DNA from: an uncultured Bacteroidales bacterium
Lineage (GTDB): Bacteria; Bacteroidota; Bacteroidia; Bacteroidales; Paludibacteraceae
DNA length: 64,000 bases
Assembly (NCBI GenBank): GCA_934728255.1
Contig: CAKVEC010000008.1
Span: 1 to 64,000 of the forward strand
Direction of reading: 5' to 3'
Shown here: piece after piece, positions 23,049 through 31,385 of the stretch
Numbering within the stretch: position 1 is the stretch's first letter
How the letters are laid out: each line of letters starts with the position of its first letter
Position numbers and translations under genes: made by a program
The notes under the pieces: model-generated
The model's database searches: none
The model's input: the letters and a program-made list of their open reading frames with translations, nothing else
Told to the model about the DNA's origin: nothing

Positions 23049-23153
23049 CGATGCTACTTTATGGTAAAAATCCTAATAATGCATTCTTGCAATGCACAAA
23101 TGTGTTAATGTTTGATGCGGTTGCCCTGATTTCCCCATTAGACAGAACTGACA

Positions 23154-24083
23154 CTATAGACGCGAAAAAATAATAGAGCAGAGGGGAATAAGGAGAGTGA
23201 TTGTCCAGACCATCAGGCAGTTGGCAAACGGGAGGACTATATCAGGGGAACAGAAAGTCAGGAGATAGGGAATGAGTAGTTTCTGAATAAGGACTACAGC
23301 CGCAGCGGCAAAGGCAAAGCGCAGAAGACGGAGAGACCATTTGCCCGACACAGAGAAACGGATATAGCGGTGCTCAACGAACCAACCCGTGAGCACACCG
23401 AAAGCAAGACCGGCGGCATAGTAGCAGTCGGTTATCATTTTCTTGGGGTCAACGATAAGTTGTTCGGCAGCGTTGTAGTCCATCGGATAGGGCTTGAATG
23501 AGACATAGAGGAGGTAGGCTATGAGAAAGGCAATACCACCGACCAACACCCAAATATCTTTGTCAGGATTACGCTCCAGCCAACGGAAGAGAACACTGAA
23601 TGCCCAGAGCATAAGGATACTCTCAACAATCGCCACGCCGACATCGTAGGGTGTATGCACACCGAGGTAGTTGCGCGAGAAACCGATGATCAGTACCGAC
23701 AGGACACAGAGCACCCATACCCACCAGCGGCGCAGCCAGAGGGCAATAGATCCGAAGAAAGTAGTGGCATACTCGGTATGCCCCGACGGGAAAGAGTAGC
23801 CCGTGGCGGTCTGAATGGAGTTGCCATACGGCACAATAGACGCATCCCGTATCCATGGGCGGTAAATGCAGCACGTGTTCTTGAGCAACTGATTGACCAC
23901 GCAGGTACCCCACATGGCTGTCATCATAAAATAGCCCTGACGCTTGTCGATACAAAGATAGACAAAAGCGATGATGAGGACAGGCAAGACGCCGACGATA
24001 AAGTCGGAGGCTGCAAGAAGAAAAGGCGACAACGCATTATTGGTCGTCTCACGGAAGTGTTGGAGGAGAAGGAGGTAGGGCAT
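23154..24083 (-). CDS. PAP2-family membrane phosphatase
   Basis: A 309-residue integral membrane protein with the three phosphatase motifs in order: KNTCCIYRP (K68, R75), SFPSGHTEY (S99-H102) and SRNYLGVHTPYD (R137, H143, D147). These form the acid-phosphatase centre of lipid-phosphate and undecaprenyl-pyrophosphate phosphatases. About seven to nine hydrophobic segments surround it, including a C-terminal pair beyond the usual core. It is the last gene of the FecR/sigma cluster strand, 68 bp after fecR. Its substrate is not evident; an isoprenoid or phospholipid phosphate is likely. Confidence 0.88.
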   Translation of the reverse strand: MPYLLLLQHFRETTNNALSPFLLAASDFIVGVLPVLIIAFVYLCIDKRQGYFMMTAMWGTCVVNQLLKNTCCIYRPWIRDASIVPYGNSIQTATGYSFPSGHTEYATTFFGSIALWLRRWWVWVLCVLSVLIIGFSRNYLGVHTPYDVGVAIVESILMLWAFSVLFRWLERNPDKDIWVLVGGIAFLIAYLLYVSFKPYPMDYNAAEQLIVDPKKMITDCYYAAGLAFGVLTGWFVEHRYIRFSVSGKWSLRLLRFAFAAAAVVLIQKLLIPYLLTFCSPDIVLPFANCLMVWTITLLIPLCSIIFSRL

Positions 24084-24090
24084 ATTTAGT

Positions 24091-24125
24091 TTATGGGTTT
24101 AGAAGTTTATGAGTTTATGCGTAGT
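24091..24125. repeat. Octanucleotide-like repeat (GTTTATGN)
   Basis: Four to five imperfect 8-bp units of GTTTATGA/GTTTAGAA type lie between the FecR and PAP2 genes. A very similar tract is found at about 31290-31325 upstream of the beta-helix gene. Confidence 0.7.
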
Positions 24126-24151
24126 TTAATTCGTTTAAGAAGTTGATAAGT

Positions 24152-25048
24152 TTATTTACTGGATAGTATGAGGGTATCTGGAGTGGAGGTGATTTCTATG
24201 TTGTAGCAGAGAGATAGGATACGGAGTGCTTCGTTGATGTCGTTGGCGGGGAGCGTACCCGTGAAGGGTTCGTTGGAGATAGAGGTGTAGGAGATATGCA
24301 CGCCATATCGGTCAGCCAACTCCGCCATCACATCCCGCAAGGGCGTGGCATCGAAAGCCATCAAGCCTTTGCGCCACGGTGCGCAGTCGGGCATATCAGA
24401 ATGGCGGAGCGATACTTCGCCGGTAGTCCGATTATGGGTAATCTTCTGCTTAGGGGTAACGATATAGTCGGCACCCGTATCCGAGACACGGAACGACACT
24501 TTGCCCCGCTCGAGAAAGAGCATATCGGCAGCGGCATCCGTGCGGGAACAGAGATTGAACGCCGTACCGAGAACCTGCACAGAGACTGTGGGCGTAGTGA
24601 TGACAAAGGGTGCTTTGGGGTTGGTCTGCACATCGAAATAGGCTTCGCCGTCCAACTGCAATGCGCGCGAAGAGGACGTAAAGTCGTCGGGCGAATAAGA
24701 GAGTGTACTGTTGCCGTTGAGTACTACACGAGAGCCATCGGGCAGAGAGAGCGTACACATCTCATTGGCAGCGGTCTGCACGCAGAGCATACCCGACGAT
24801 GTATCACCCTTACCGAAGAATAGCAGTCCCGCTACGAGACATAGCACGAGTGCTGCAGATGCGGCAACGGCAGAGACGATATAACGACGGCGGTGCGGTG
24901 CGGTTTCAGGCATAGGGGCAGACTGCAACCAGAGACGATGCAGTTCGGTCTCCAACTGTTGGTCGGTCAGAGAATCGGTCTGCTGACGCAGATTGTGCAA
25001 GTCGGTGGGGGACAGGCTATTGGTAAAATACTTCTTAAACAAGTTCAC
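24152..25048 (-). CDS. FecR-family anti-sigma factor
   Basis: A 298-residue inner-membrane protein. A cytoplasmic N-terminal region of about 55 residues is followed by one membrane helix (about 57-77), then the FecR periplasmic domain (LPDGSRVVLNGNSTLSYS, GEAYFDVQTNPKAPFVITTPTVSVQVLGTAFN) and a C-terminal DUF4974-like segment (ATPLRDVMAELADRYGVHISY). It holds the sigma factor until a TonB-dependent receptor with an STN domain signals. Its ATG overlaps the sigma stop (ATGA). The likely receptor is the SusC-like protein at 33162-36668. Confidence 0.93.
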   Translation of the reverse strand: MNLFKKYFTNSLSPTDLHNLRQQTDSLTDQQLETELHRLWLQSAPMPETAPHRRRYIVSAVAASAALVLCLVAGLLFFGKGDTSSGMLCVQTAANEMCTLSLPDGSRVVLNGNSTLSYSPDDFTSSSRALQLDGEAYFDVQTNPKAPFVITTPTVSVQVLGTAFNLCSRTDAAADMLFLERGKVSFRVSDTGADYIVTPKQKITHNRTTGEVSLRHSDMPDCAPWRKGLMAFDATPLRDVMAELADRYGVHISYTSISNEPFTGTLPANDINEALRILSLCYNIEITSTPDTLILSSK

Positions 25049-25581
25049 GGTTGTATGCGGTTTTGTAGTTGTTGACGTATCTCTTTGAGGGCCAAAGAGA
25101 GGAGGTTGCGGGTGGTCTGCTCGCTCAGGTGCAGGCGGTCGGCTATCTGCTTGTGGGACAAGCCTTGCAAGCGATGCAGCACAAAGACGGTGCGTTGCTG
25201 CTCAGGAAGCGAGCGGATAATCCCGGAAACGGTATGGCGGTACTCGTCGTAGAGCATCGGTTCGCGAAACGTAGAGAGCCGTATATCGTTGACATACTCG
25301 ACATAGTCTTCGTACTGCGGTTCGTGGATACGGCGACGGAAAATAGAGATGAGTTGGTTTTTGACGACCGCAAAGAGGAAAGAGGCTATCCCCGTGCGGA
25401 CGGTATCGCGTTTCTCCCAGAGAACAGCAAACGCCTCCTGCACCAGGTCCTGTGCGTCCTCGGCGGACTTGGTGATATTGAGGCAGTAGGCGTTGAGGCG
25501 CGGTGCGTACTCACGATAGATGAGTTCGAACGCCTGTCTGTCGCCTGCGCGGAGCCGTGTAAGCAACTGTTCTTCGGTCAT
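25045..25581 (-). CDS. ECF-type RNA polymerase sigma factor
   Basis: A 178-residue extracytoplasmic-function sigma factor. Region 2 is seen in AFELIYREYAPRLNAYCLNITKSAEDAQDLVQEAFAVLW (the DAxDLVQEAF signature), and region 4 in IIRSLPEQQRTVFVLHRLQGLSHKQIADRLHLSEQTTRNLL with a helix-turn-helix. It is coupled to the FecR gene and probably activates the uptake locus. Its own promoter (25760-25791) overlaps the 3' end of the gene upstream, followed by a 10-bp hairpin at the start of the mRNA. Confidence 0.94.
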   Translation of the reverse strand: MTEEQLLTRLRAGDRQAFELIYREYAPRLNAYCLNITKSAEDAQDLVQEAFAVLWEKRDTVRTGIASFLFAVVKNQLISIFRRRIHEPQYEDYVEYVNDIRLSTFREPMLYDEYRHTVSGIIRSLPEQQRTVFVLHRLQGLSHKQIADRLHLSEQTTRNLLSLALKEIRQQLQNRIQP

Positions 25582-25730
25582 TATTCTCCGTATAATTCTC
25601 TTTTTGCTCCATTAATGCCCGTTAAAAGACCATTAAAAAGCATTATAGGGTGTTTAAGCATCCATAAATTACCACAAAAAGTACTCCGTTAATTGCCGTT
25701 AATTAGTCATTAATGTTGCACTGAGCACAA

Positions 25731-25763
25731 AGGTTGCACCCTGCCGGGAGAAACAGGGTGCAA
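25731..25763. terminator. Hairpin between the secreted-protein gene and the sigma gene
   Basis: TTGCACCCTG/CAGGGTGCAA, a perfect 10-bp stem, partly overlapping the -7 box of the sigma promoter. It may end transcripts of the upstream operon or fold at the very 5' end of the sigma mRNA. Confidence 0.6.
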
Positions 25764-25791
25764 AGGTACAAATAATTATTTTAGTGCGCAA
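25760..25791 (-). promoter_or_regulatory. Promoter of the sigma/FecR operon
   Basis: Minus strand: TTG (25789-25791), 20-bp spacer, TACCTTTGC (25760-25768). The -33 element lies in the last codons of the upstream gene. Confidence 0.83.
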
Positions 25792-26506
25792 TGACTACTT
25801 TGCGATTGTTGATGATGTAGATACCGTTTTCAAGGTTGTCGGTTGCCTGATCGGCAGCCACGGCGCAGCGGATAAGACAACCGTCGAGGGTATAGACATT
25901 CACCAAAGCAGGTGCAGTAGCAAGGTCGGCAATGGCAGTAGGGTTCTCCGGTTCGGGAGCGGTGTAGGTAGTCCACGTCAGGTTGTCAATAACAAGGCGG
26001 AACTTGTTTTTCGAGCCGTCGTAAGGTGTGCGGTTCTCAAAGCGAATGACGAAATTGCCTTCGTGCCTGATGTCCTTTACCGAGTAGGTGTAGAAAGGAG
26101 CCTCTGACTTATATTCGTCAATATGATAGATACCGCCTACCGAGTCTCCGTTGATATAGATACGGATGTCGAGGTCGCAGTTGGCATCGCCGTTGGAGTT
26201 CCATGTAAATGCCAGGCTGTCGATACCGCCCGAAATAGAATCGCTTTCGATATAGCCGAAACCTGTCTCCGAAGACTTGGCAGCACGCACAACGGCGACA
26301 TAGTTATCGGTTCCCATTTTACCTTGGTTTTTGCAGACACCGCCATAGAGGGTTGTCCATGAGGCTTGTTGGCAAACCGAGGTGTATGCCTCGGTGTTGT
26401 AGGTTTTGTTGTTGTTTTCCTCTTTTGGTTCAAAGGTTTCGACACGGGTTTCCGCTGTGGCGGAGATGGCAGCAAGAAGCGCCATAGAAAGAAAAAGTTT
26501 TTTCAT
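25781..26506 (-). CDS. Secreted protein of unknown function with a Bacteroidales C-terminal tail
   Basis: A 241-residue protein with a signal peptide (MKKLFLSMALLAAISATAETR). The central part, rich in aromatic and polar residues (SWTTLYGGVCKNQGK, SISGGIDSLAFTWNSNGD, FRLVIDNLTWTTYT), looks like a beta-sandwich carbohydrate- or ligand-binding fold. The end, VNVYTLDGCLIR...LENGIYIINNRKVVIAH, is the short tail typical of secreted Bacteroidales proteins. ATG 26506 is preferred because it gives the signal peptide; an in-frame upstream extension crosses a repeat element. It is the last gene of the SusC/SusD operon strand. Confidence 0.75.
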   Translation of the reverse strand: MKKLFLSMALLAAISATAETRVETFEPKEENNNKTYNTEAYTSVCQQASWTTLYGGVCKNQGKMGTDNYVAVVRAAKSSETGFGYIESDSISGGIDSLAFTWNSNGDANCDLDIRIYINGDSVGGIYHIDEYKSEAPFYTYSVKDIRHEGNFVIRFENRTPYDGSKNKFRLVIDNLTWTTYTAPEPENPTAIADLATAPALVNVYTLDGCLIRCAVAADQATDNLENGIYIINNRKVVIAH

Positions 26507-26532
26507 ACGATTAGTTATTGAGTTGTTGTTTG

Positions 26533-26579
26533 TTGTTGTGGTATTTATACAACCGCGGACGGGGCGTCCGCGTCCCCGG
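26533..26579 (+). repeat. Two-hairpin REP-like element, copy 3
   Basis: First stem GTTGT/ACAAC ending directly at the conserved CCGCGGACGGGG block (26553 onward) with stem GCGGACG/CGTCCGC and GTCCCCGG end. It sits in the short gap upstream of the secreted-protein gene. Confidence 0.8.
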
Positions 26580-26615
26580 CTTGGAAAATCGGAATTCATT
26601 CGGTATTCATTCGAG

Positions 26616-26659
26616 AATCACCTACTAATCACCTACTAATCACCTACTAATCACCTACT
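26616..26659. repeat. 11-bp tandem repeat, four units of AATCACCTACT
   Basis: Four exact 11-bp units followed by CTTATTAGCACGA. The same array with six units and a near-identical flank is at 46275-46340. The stop codon of the preceding gene (26651) lies within the array. Confidence 0.92.
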
Positions 26660-28777
26660 CTTATTAGCACGATGTATAATAGTTCCTAACAGATTGTAGG
26701 TGGCAGTGCCGTCGGTGATATAGATTTGGTGGTTGTACAGATACTTGCCAAATACAGGTGGATGACAGGTGGATGTCGGGTGGATAGCCTGCGGGGCTTG
26801 GTACTCTACGGCACCGATAGCGGCAGGCGAAGGGCGCGTATTGCCGAGGCAGTCGGTGGTAAGGGCAGCATCGAGTACGCCGTCGGCGGTGATGTCTTCG
26901 CCGAAAGTCTGCTCGGTAAGGTCGTCAGCAAGGAGGCAGACGAGAGGAATACCCGCATAGGTATCTTTGAGGAGCGGCACAAAGGGCATGTCGTCTTGAT
27001 ACGAGATTTGCCCGAGGGCGGCATTATCGGGTTGCTCCGCTGTATAGACAGTATGGACATCGGCAAGATGCTTGGCTTTGTCGGAGATATACAGGTCGGA
27101 CTTTGCTGCCGTAGAATAGTTGTTGGCTATCAGACTGTTGTATGTATTGAGTTTCCCCTGCGAGAGGACGACCGCCGCCCCATAATAGTTGGAGGCAGAT
27201 ACGCCTGCGGTAGTGAGACAGACGTTGGTATCACGGGTACAGGTAGTGTTGATGAGCGTGAGGACGGTAGCCGTATCGCCATAGACGCGCAATGAGGAGC
27301 CACCGAAAAGCGGGTTCTTGAACGACGAGGCGGCATGGGAGGTATTCTCGGCAAAGGTGCAATTGACGCACTGCAGGTGCGCAGCGGTAGTGGGGTCGTT
27401 GAGCGAGACGGCACCTGTCTCGGTAGCGTGATTGCAGACAAACGCCGACCGATGTATGCTTATCTCATCGGTCTTTGTGAGATAGAGAGCGGAACCATCC
27501 TTGGCGGAGTTGTCGGAGAAGACACAGTCTTGCAACATTGCGCCCCAGTAGTTGCCCGATTGGGCGACTGCCCCACCCTGTACGGCGGTGTTGTTGGAGA
27601 ATAGACAGCGGGTAAGATCAAGGCGTCCGTTGCTACTGACAGCCGCCCCTTGGAGGTCGGTAGTGCAGTCGGTAAAACGGCAGTCGGCAGCACGGAGGGC
27701 ATAGCCGTTGGCAGCGATAGCCGTAGCAGAGTGTGTGAAAGTGCAATGACTCACATGCAGCGCATAGGGGACGGTAAGCGTACAGCCGTCAAGAGTGCCG
27801 TTGGTGATGGTCAGGAAATGCGGTATCTTGATATTCTCGTTGCTGACGGTTTGCCCGCCGAGGTCGATAGTGTCGCCGGGAGAAGAAGCGGCGACGGCTG
27901 CAGTAAGCGAGGAGGTCAGGGTGATAGTCTGCGGACGGCGGGTAAAGAGCACCTCTGCCATCAGGGGCAGGTGGTCGGACGGCGTACAGGAACGACCGTA
28001 GTCCTCAGTAATCATCGTATAGGACAAGGCACGATAATAGCGACCGTAGAGGTGGTCGATACGGTGGGTGGAAGAGGGTTGCCAGTTGCAGTAGGAGCCG
28101 TCTGCATTGGGAGCGGTCTCGGCTATGTCATAGGCACTTTGGAAATACGCTTTGAAGGGCAGATGGACGGCATCGACAGTGGACTGCGAGTTGAAATCGC
28201 CCGCAATGAAACAGGGATAGTCGCCTGCAACAGCAAGCATCTGCTCAACCACCAGCGCCGCCCCTTTGCGCTTGGCGACCTGCCCCGCCTGCTCAAGGTG
28301 GGTGACGCAATAGAAAAAGATGTCGCCCGTGGTCTTGTCCTGCAGTTGCGCCCACACGGCAAGGCGGCGGAACTTGGCATCCCACGCGACAGCCGACTTG
28401 GTGATGTCGGGTGCGAGGAAGAAATGCCCCGAGGACAAGAGACGGAACTTGTCCTTGCGGTAGAGAACACCAACCCCCTCTCCCACATCGCCGATGATGT
28501 GGGAGTCGCGCCCCCATGACTCAATCTTATAGTCGGGGAGGAGCGAAAGGAGGTCTTTCTTCTGGTCGGGCTTGAGTTCGTTGAGCGCACAGACGTCGAA
28601 AGCATAGTCGGTGATGATCTGCGCCACATACTGCTTGCGGTTCGCCCATGCACGGTCGCCCGTATCGGAGGCAGAGTTGAGACGGATGTTGTACTCTGCA
28701 AACCGGTAGGACTCCCCCCTAGCCCCCTCAGAGAGGGGGAGGAGGAACAGCAATATCCATAAAAATATCTTTTTCAT
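26651..28777 (-). CDS. Secreted endonuclease/exonuclease/phosphatase-family enzyme fused to a beta-helix domain
   Basis: A 708-residue exported protein. After a signal peptide, residues about 24-280 form an EEP-type domain: AEYNIRLNS, LNELKPDQ (Glu for metal), THLEQAG, GDFNSQ and the catalytic SDHLPLM. Residues about 285-640 look like a right-handed parallel beta-helix (repeated short strands with Asn/Cys ladders, e.g. DCRFTDCTTDLQGAAVSSNG, RCLFSNNTAVQGGAVAQ). EEP proteins cleave phosphodiester or phosphomonoester bonds in DNA, RNA, sphingolipids or inositol phosphates. The first domain is close to the neighbouring 289-residue EEP protein, suggesting duplication. A C-rich palindrome lies inside the signal-peptide region and gives the PLSEGARGES stretch. 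Confidence 0.82.
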   Translation of the reverse strand: MKKIFLWILLFLLPLSEGARGESYRFAEYNIRLNSASDTGDRAWANRKQYVAQIITDYAFDVCALNELKPDQKKDLLSLLPDYKIESWGRDSHIIGDVGEGVGVLYRKDKFRLLSSGHFFLAPDITKSAVAWDAKFRRLAVWAQLQDKTTGDIFFYCVTHLEQAGQVAKRKGAALVVEQMLAVAGDYPCFIAGDFNSQSTVDAVHLPFKAYFQSAYDIAETAPNADGSYCNWQPSSTHRIDHLYGRYYRALSYTMITEDYGRSCTPSDHLPLMAEVLFTRRPQTITLTSSLTAAVAASSPGDTIDLGGQTVSNENIKIPHFLTITNGTLDGCTLTVPYALHVSHCTFTHSATAIAANGYALRAADCRFTDCTTDLQGAAVSSNGRLDLTRCLFSNNTAVQGGAVAQSGNYWGAMLQDCVFSDNSAKDGSALYLTKTDEISIHRSAFVCNHATETGAVSLNDPTTAAHLQCVNCTFAENTSHAASSFKNPLFGGSSLRVYGDTATVLTLINTTCTRDTNVCLTTAGVSASNYYGAAVVLSQGKLNTYNSLIANNYSTAAKSDLYISDKAKHLADVHTVYTAEQPDNAALGQISYQDDMPFVPLLKDTYAGIPLVCLLADDLTEQTFGEDITADGVLDAALTTDCLGNTRPSPAAIGAVEYQAPQAIHPTSTCHPPVFGKYLYNHQIYITDGTATYNLLGTIIHRANKSR
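28712..28740. repeat. C-rich palindromic insert inside the EEP/beta-helix gene, copy 1
   Basis: CCCCCTAG-CCCCCTC/GAGGGGG: the same palindrome as at 28866-28897 and 38367-38398, here read as LSEGARGE just after the signal peptide core. Confidence 0.75.
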
Positions 28778-28857
28778 CTGCGTATTGGAAACGTTAATTA
28801 TCGTGTAATTAGACGTTAATTAAACATATAATTAGCCATTAATTGACCATTAATTTC

Positions 28858-29727
28858 TCATTCTGCAAGCCCCCTCTTTGAGGGGGTTGGGGGAGTCATT
28901 TTGATTACCACCAATCTATGGTCGGAGGGAAGGAGGGGACGACCGTAGTCCTCGGCGATGACACTGTAGGAGCGGACAGAGGCGTTGAGGACATAGATGA
29001 AGTCGATGCGTTGGATGGTGGCGACGGGCAGCCAGTTGGAGAACGTACCGTATGTGCCATGGGGTTTGGTACGGCTTAGTTGGCGGGCATCTTGGAAACC
29101 TGCGGCAGCAAAGAGCGAGTGGACATCGGTCTCATAGGGCTCGGCATTCAGGTCGCCCATAATGATGGCAGTGCGCCCCTGCGCAAGTTTTTTTGCCCGC
29201 TCTATGCATAGCGCCGCACCTTGGCGACGGGCTTCGGTACCTTTATAGTCGAGGTGGGTGGACATGACAAGGAGTTCCTCACGGCTGCGCTTGTCCTGCA
29301 ACAACACCCACACCGCCACGCGCTTATAGGCAGCGTCCCACGCCAGACCGGGGCGGTCGGGGTTCTCGGTGAGGAAGAAATGCCCGCTGTCCAAAAGGGT
29401 GTATTTCGTCGTACGGAACAGCACCCCCACCCTCTCGCCATGACTGGCTTCGGCAGACTCGCGCCCATATGCCACGAGGGTGTAGCCGGGCAGAAGCGTG
29501 CGGAGGTCGGTTTCCTGCTGATGACTTGCTATTTCATTGATACTCAGTATATCCAGATGGTTATCCGTGATAGTACGCGCCACAAAAGGTTTGCGCACCG
29601 ACCAGTTCTTGTCGCCCACATCACGCTTGGTGGCAATACGGATATTGTAAGTGCCGACCACGTGCGTAGCGGCGTTGGCTACAAGAACCAACGCCGTGAG
29701 CACAATCAGAACAACACTTCTTTTCAT
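28858..29727 (-). CDS. Secreted endonuclease/exonuclease/phosphatase-family enzyme
   Basis: A 289-residue protein with a signal peptide (MKRSVVLIVLTALVLVANA) and a single EEP domain: VGTYNIRIAT, SINEIASHQQ (metal Glu), STHLDYKG, IIMGDLNAEP and LPSDHRLVVIKM (catalytic Asp-His). It resembles extracellular nucleases/phosphodiesterases of this superfamily and is related to the first domain of the next gene. Its last residues (TPSKRGLAE) are encoded by a C-rich palindromic repeat that also supplies the stop region. The start overlaps the stop of the beta-helix gene by four bases. Substrate unknown. Confidence 0.87.
   Translation of the reverse strand: MKRSVVLIVLTALVLVANAATHVVGTYNIRIATKRDVGDKNWSVRKPFVARTITDNHLDILSINEIASHQQETDLRTLLPGYTLVAYGRESAEASHGERVGVLFRTTKYTLLDSGHFFLTENPDRPGLAWDAAYKRVAVWVLLQDKRSREELLVMSTHLDYKGTEARRQGAALCIERAKKLAQGRTAIIMGDLNAEPYETDVHSLFAAAGFQDARQLSRTKPHGTYGTFSNWLPVATIQRIDFIYVLNASVRSYSVIAEDYGRPLLPSDHRLVVIKMTPPTPSKRGLAE
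28866..28897. repeat. C-rich palindromic insert at the 3' end of the EEP gene, copy 2
   Basis: CCCCCTC-TTT-GAGGGGG followed by TTGGGGGAGT. It encodes the final residues of the enzyme. Confidence 0.75.
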
Positions 29728-31286
29728 TGAACAGGCGTACCTAACAGATTATAGTATTTACCCTCGGAGAGAATGAGCAACTGCCCGTTACGAACCACTT
29801 TGACCGCTTTCCGGTCAGAGCGGACAGCAGGCAGGGCGGTGTACGGATTGGCTTTCGGGTCCATGGCGCCACGGACAGCCACCGCCTCGCGCAGGTAACC
29901 GCGTCCGTCCAAAGACACATTGACCGCAACGGGGCAGCCCCAATCTTTGACACATTTCTCGAGGTCGGCAATAGTAGCCCCCTCGATTGCCTCAACGGGC
30001 TGAATAGTGGATGCGAAACCGCCGTTGTCCGTAGTAGGCTCGTTAGTGCCGAAATAGTCGGCATAGTGGCGCACCTGCGCAGGAACGGAATAGAGGTCGT
30101 TGGGACGCCAACAGAACGCCCAAACGGAGTCTTTGTTGTTCTTTTCGCCGTTGTTGAACGTACCGAGGTAGTTGAAACCGCCCGAAGTGAAGAGGGTATC
30201 GAGAGATATACCCGTGAGTTTCTCGGTATAAACGGTAGGATTGGTCTTGTCGCCTTTGTCGAGTTCGCCCTCGAGCATCACAGTATTGACGAACCACAGT
30301 TTGTCGTGCTGGGACATACGCACGGATGTGCCATAGGCAAAGGGCTTGTTGGTATCGATACCCACACGGAGGCAGGTGTTGTCGCCGAGTGTGCAACTGA
30401 TAAGGTGTACATCGTCGGTACCGCTCATCGAGATACCCGCACCATTGCAGTATGCCACGTTCTTGGCGATGGTAGTGTTCACACCCCAGAAATGCCCTGC
30501 ACGGATCTGGACAGCCGCACCGTACTTGCCATCCGAACTATTGGTAGCCAGGCTGTTGTAGCAGAACGAGCAACGCTCAGCCACGCAGGTAGCCTCAGTA
30601 ACGACCGACTTATCCTCGGAGGTGTAGGTCTGCATCAGCATTGCCCCGCCACGGCTGAAAGCCGTGTTGTGGTGGAGATTGCAGTCTTGCAGGTGAAGCA
30701 GTCCGCCCTCAAGCGTAATGCCTGCACCACCGTTGCCGTCGGATAGGTTGTTGTATATTTGGCAGTTGCGCACCACCACATTCGCGCTATTGCGGATATA
30801 GAGTGCACCCGCACCATACGCCGTTTCGGTTTCAAAATAGCAGTTGGTCATATCAATTCCCTGCAGTACCACGGGCTCAGCACACTCAATCCAAACAACG
30901 TGTTGCAAATCGCCGTCATCGGCTTTGCCATTGACATTCTTGTCGCCAGAGAATACGGTGGGAGTAGCCGACGGATAGGTGAGTGACGGGGTGTCGGTAC
31001 CTTTGAGACCGGCAGGATAACCGCCGATGAGCGTTACAGATGTCTTGATAGTATAGATGTCGGTGTTGCTGACCGGAGTATAGACTCCGCCTGCCAGATA
31101 GAAGACATCGCCTGCTTCCGCCATACCGCCGGTAAGCACTTTCTGGAAATCGGAGGGGCAAAGCGCACCTTCCCACGACTGACCGTCGCCCTCGGTGGAG
31201 GTAAGGTCTGGGCGTACGAACCACGTAGTGGCGGACATCTGTCCTGCCAGGAGCAAGACGAAAGATAGAATGGATAGTTTTTTCAT
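29724..31286 (-). CDS. Secreted right-handed parallel beta-helix protein
   Basis: A 520-residue exported protein with signal peptide MKKLSILSFVLLLAGQMSA. The N-terminal DLTSTEGDGQSWEGAL and DVFYLAGGVYTPVS are typical openings of surface beta-helix proteins of this phylum. The body repeats short strands with Asn/Gly turns (LYIRNSANVVVRNCQIYNN, ITLEGGLLHLQDCNLHHNTAFSRGGAMLM). The C-terminus (KVVRNGQLLILSEGKYYNLLGTPVQ) is the secreted Bacteroidales tail. Such proteins bind or cleave polysaccharides or adhere; no catalytic site is evident. It lies between susD and the EEP genes in one operon. Confidence 0.82.
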   Translation of the reverse strand: MKKLSILSFVLLLAGQMSATTWFVRPDLTSTEGDGQSWEGALCPSDFQKVLTGGMAEAGDVFYLAGGVYTPVSNTDIYTIKTSVTLIGGYPAGLKGTDTPSLTYPSATPTVFSGDKNVNGKADDGDLQHVVWIECAEPVVLQGIDMTNCYFETETAYGAGALYIRNSANVVVRNCQIYNNLSDGNGGAGITLEGGLLHLQDCNLHHNTAFSRGGAMLMQTYTSEDKSVVTEATCVAERCSFCYNSLATNSSDGKYGAAVQIRAGHFWGVNTTIAKNVAYCNGAGISMSGTDDVHLISCTLGDNTCLRVGIDTNKPFAYGTSVRMSQHDKLWFVNTVMLEGELDKGDKTNPTVYTEKLTGISLDTLFTSGGFNYLGTFNNGEKNNKDSVWAFCWRPNDLYSVPAQVRHYADYFGTNEPTTDNGGFASTIQPVEAIEGATIADLEKCVKDWGCPVAVNVSLDGRGYLREAVAVRGAMDPKANPYTALPAVRSDRKAVKVVRNGQLLILSEGKYYNLLGTPVQ

Positions 31287-31385
31287 TGGTTTATGAGTTT
31301 ATAAGTTTATCTGTTTATGCGTAAATGAAATGGTTTAATGGGTTGAGGAGTTTAATATCCATTACGGCAACGAGAGCCGATGCGA

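Larger units (their letters stand above)
22646..23153. other. Gap between metK and the PAP2 gene
   Basis: The metK side holds the terminator, riboswitch and promoter listed separately. The far side (22850-23153) holds copy 2 of the two-hairpin element with its CGACGCGGGACG head. I see no gene. Confidence 0.7.
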
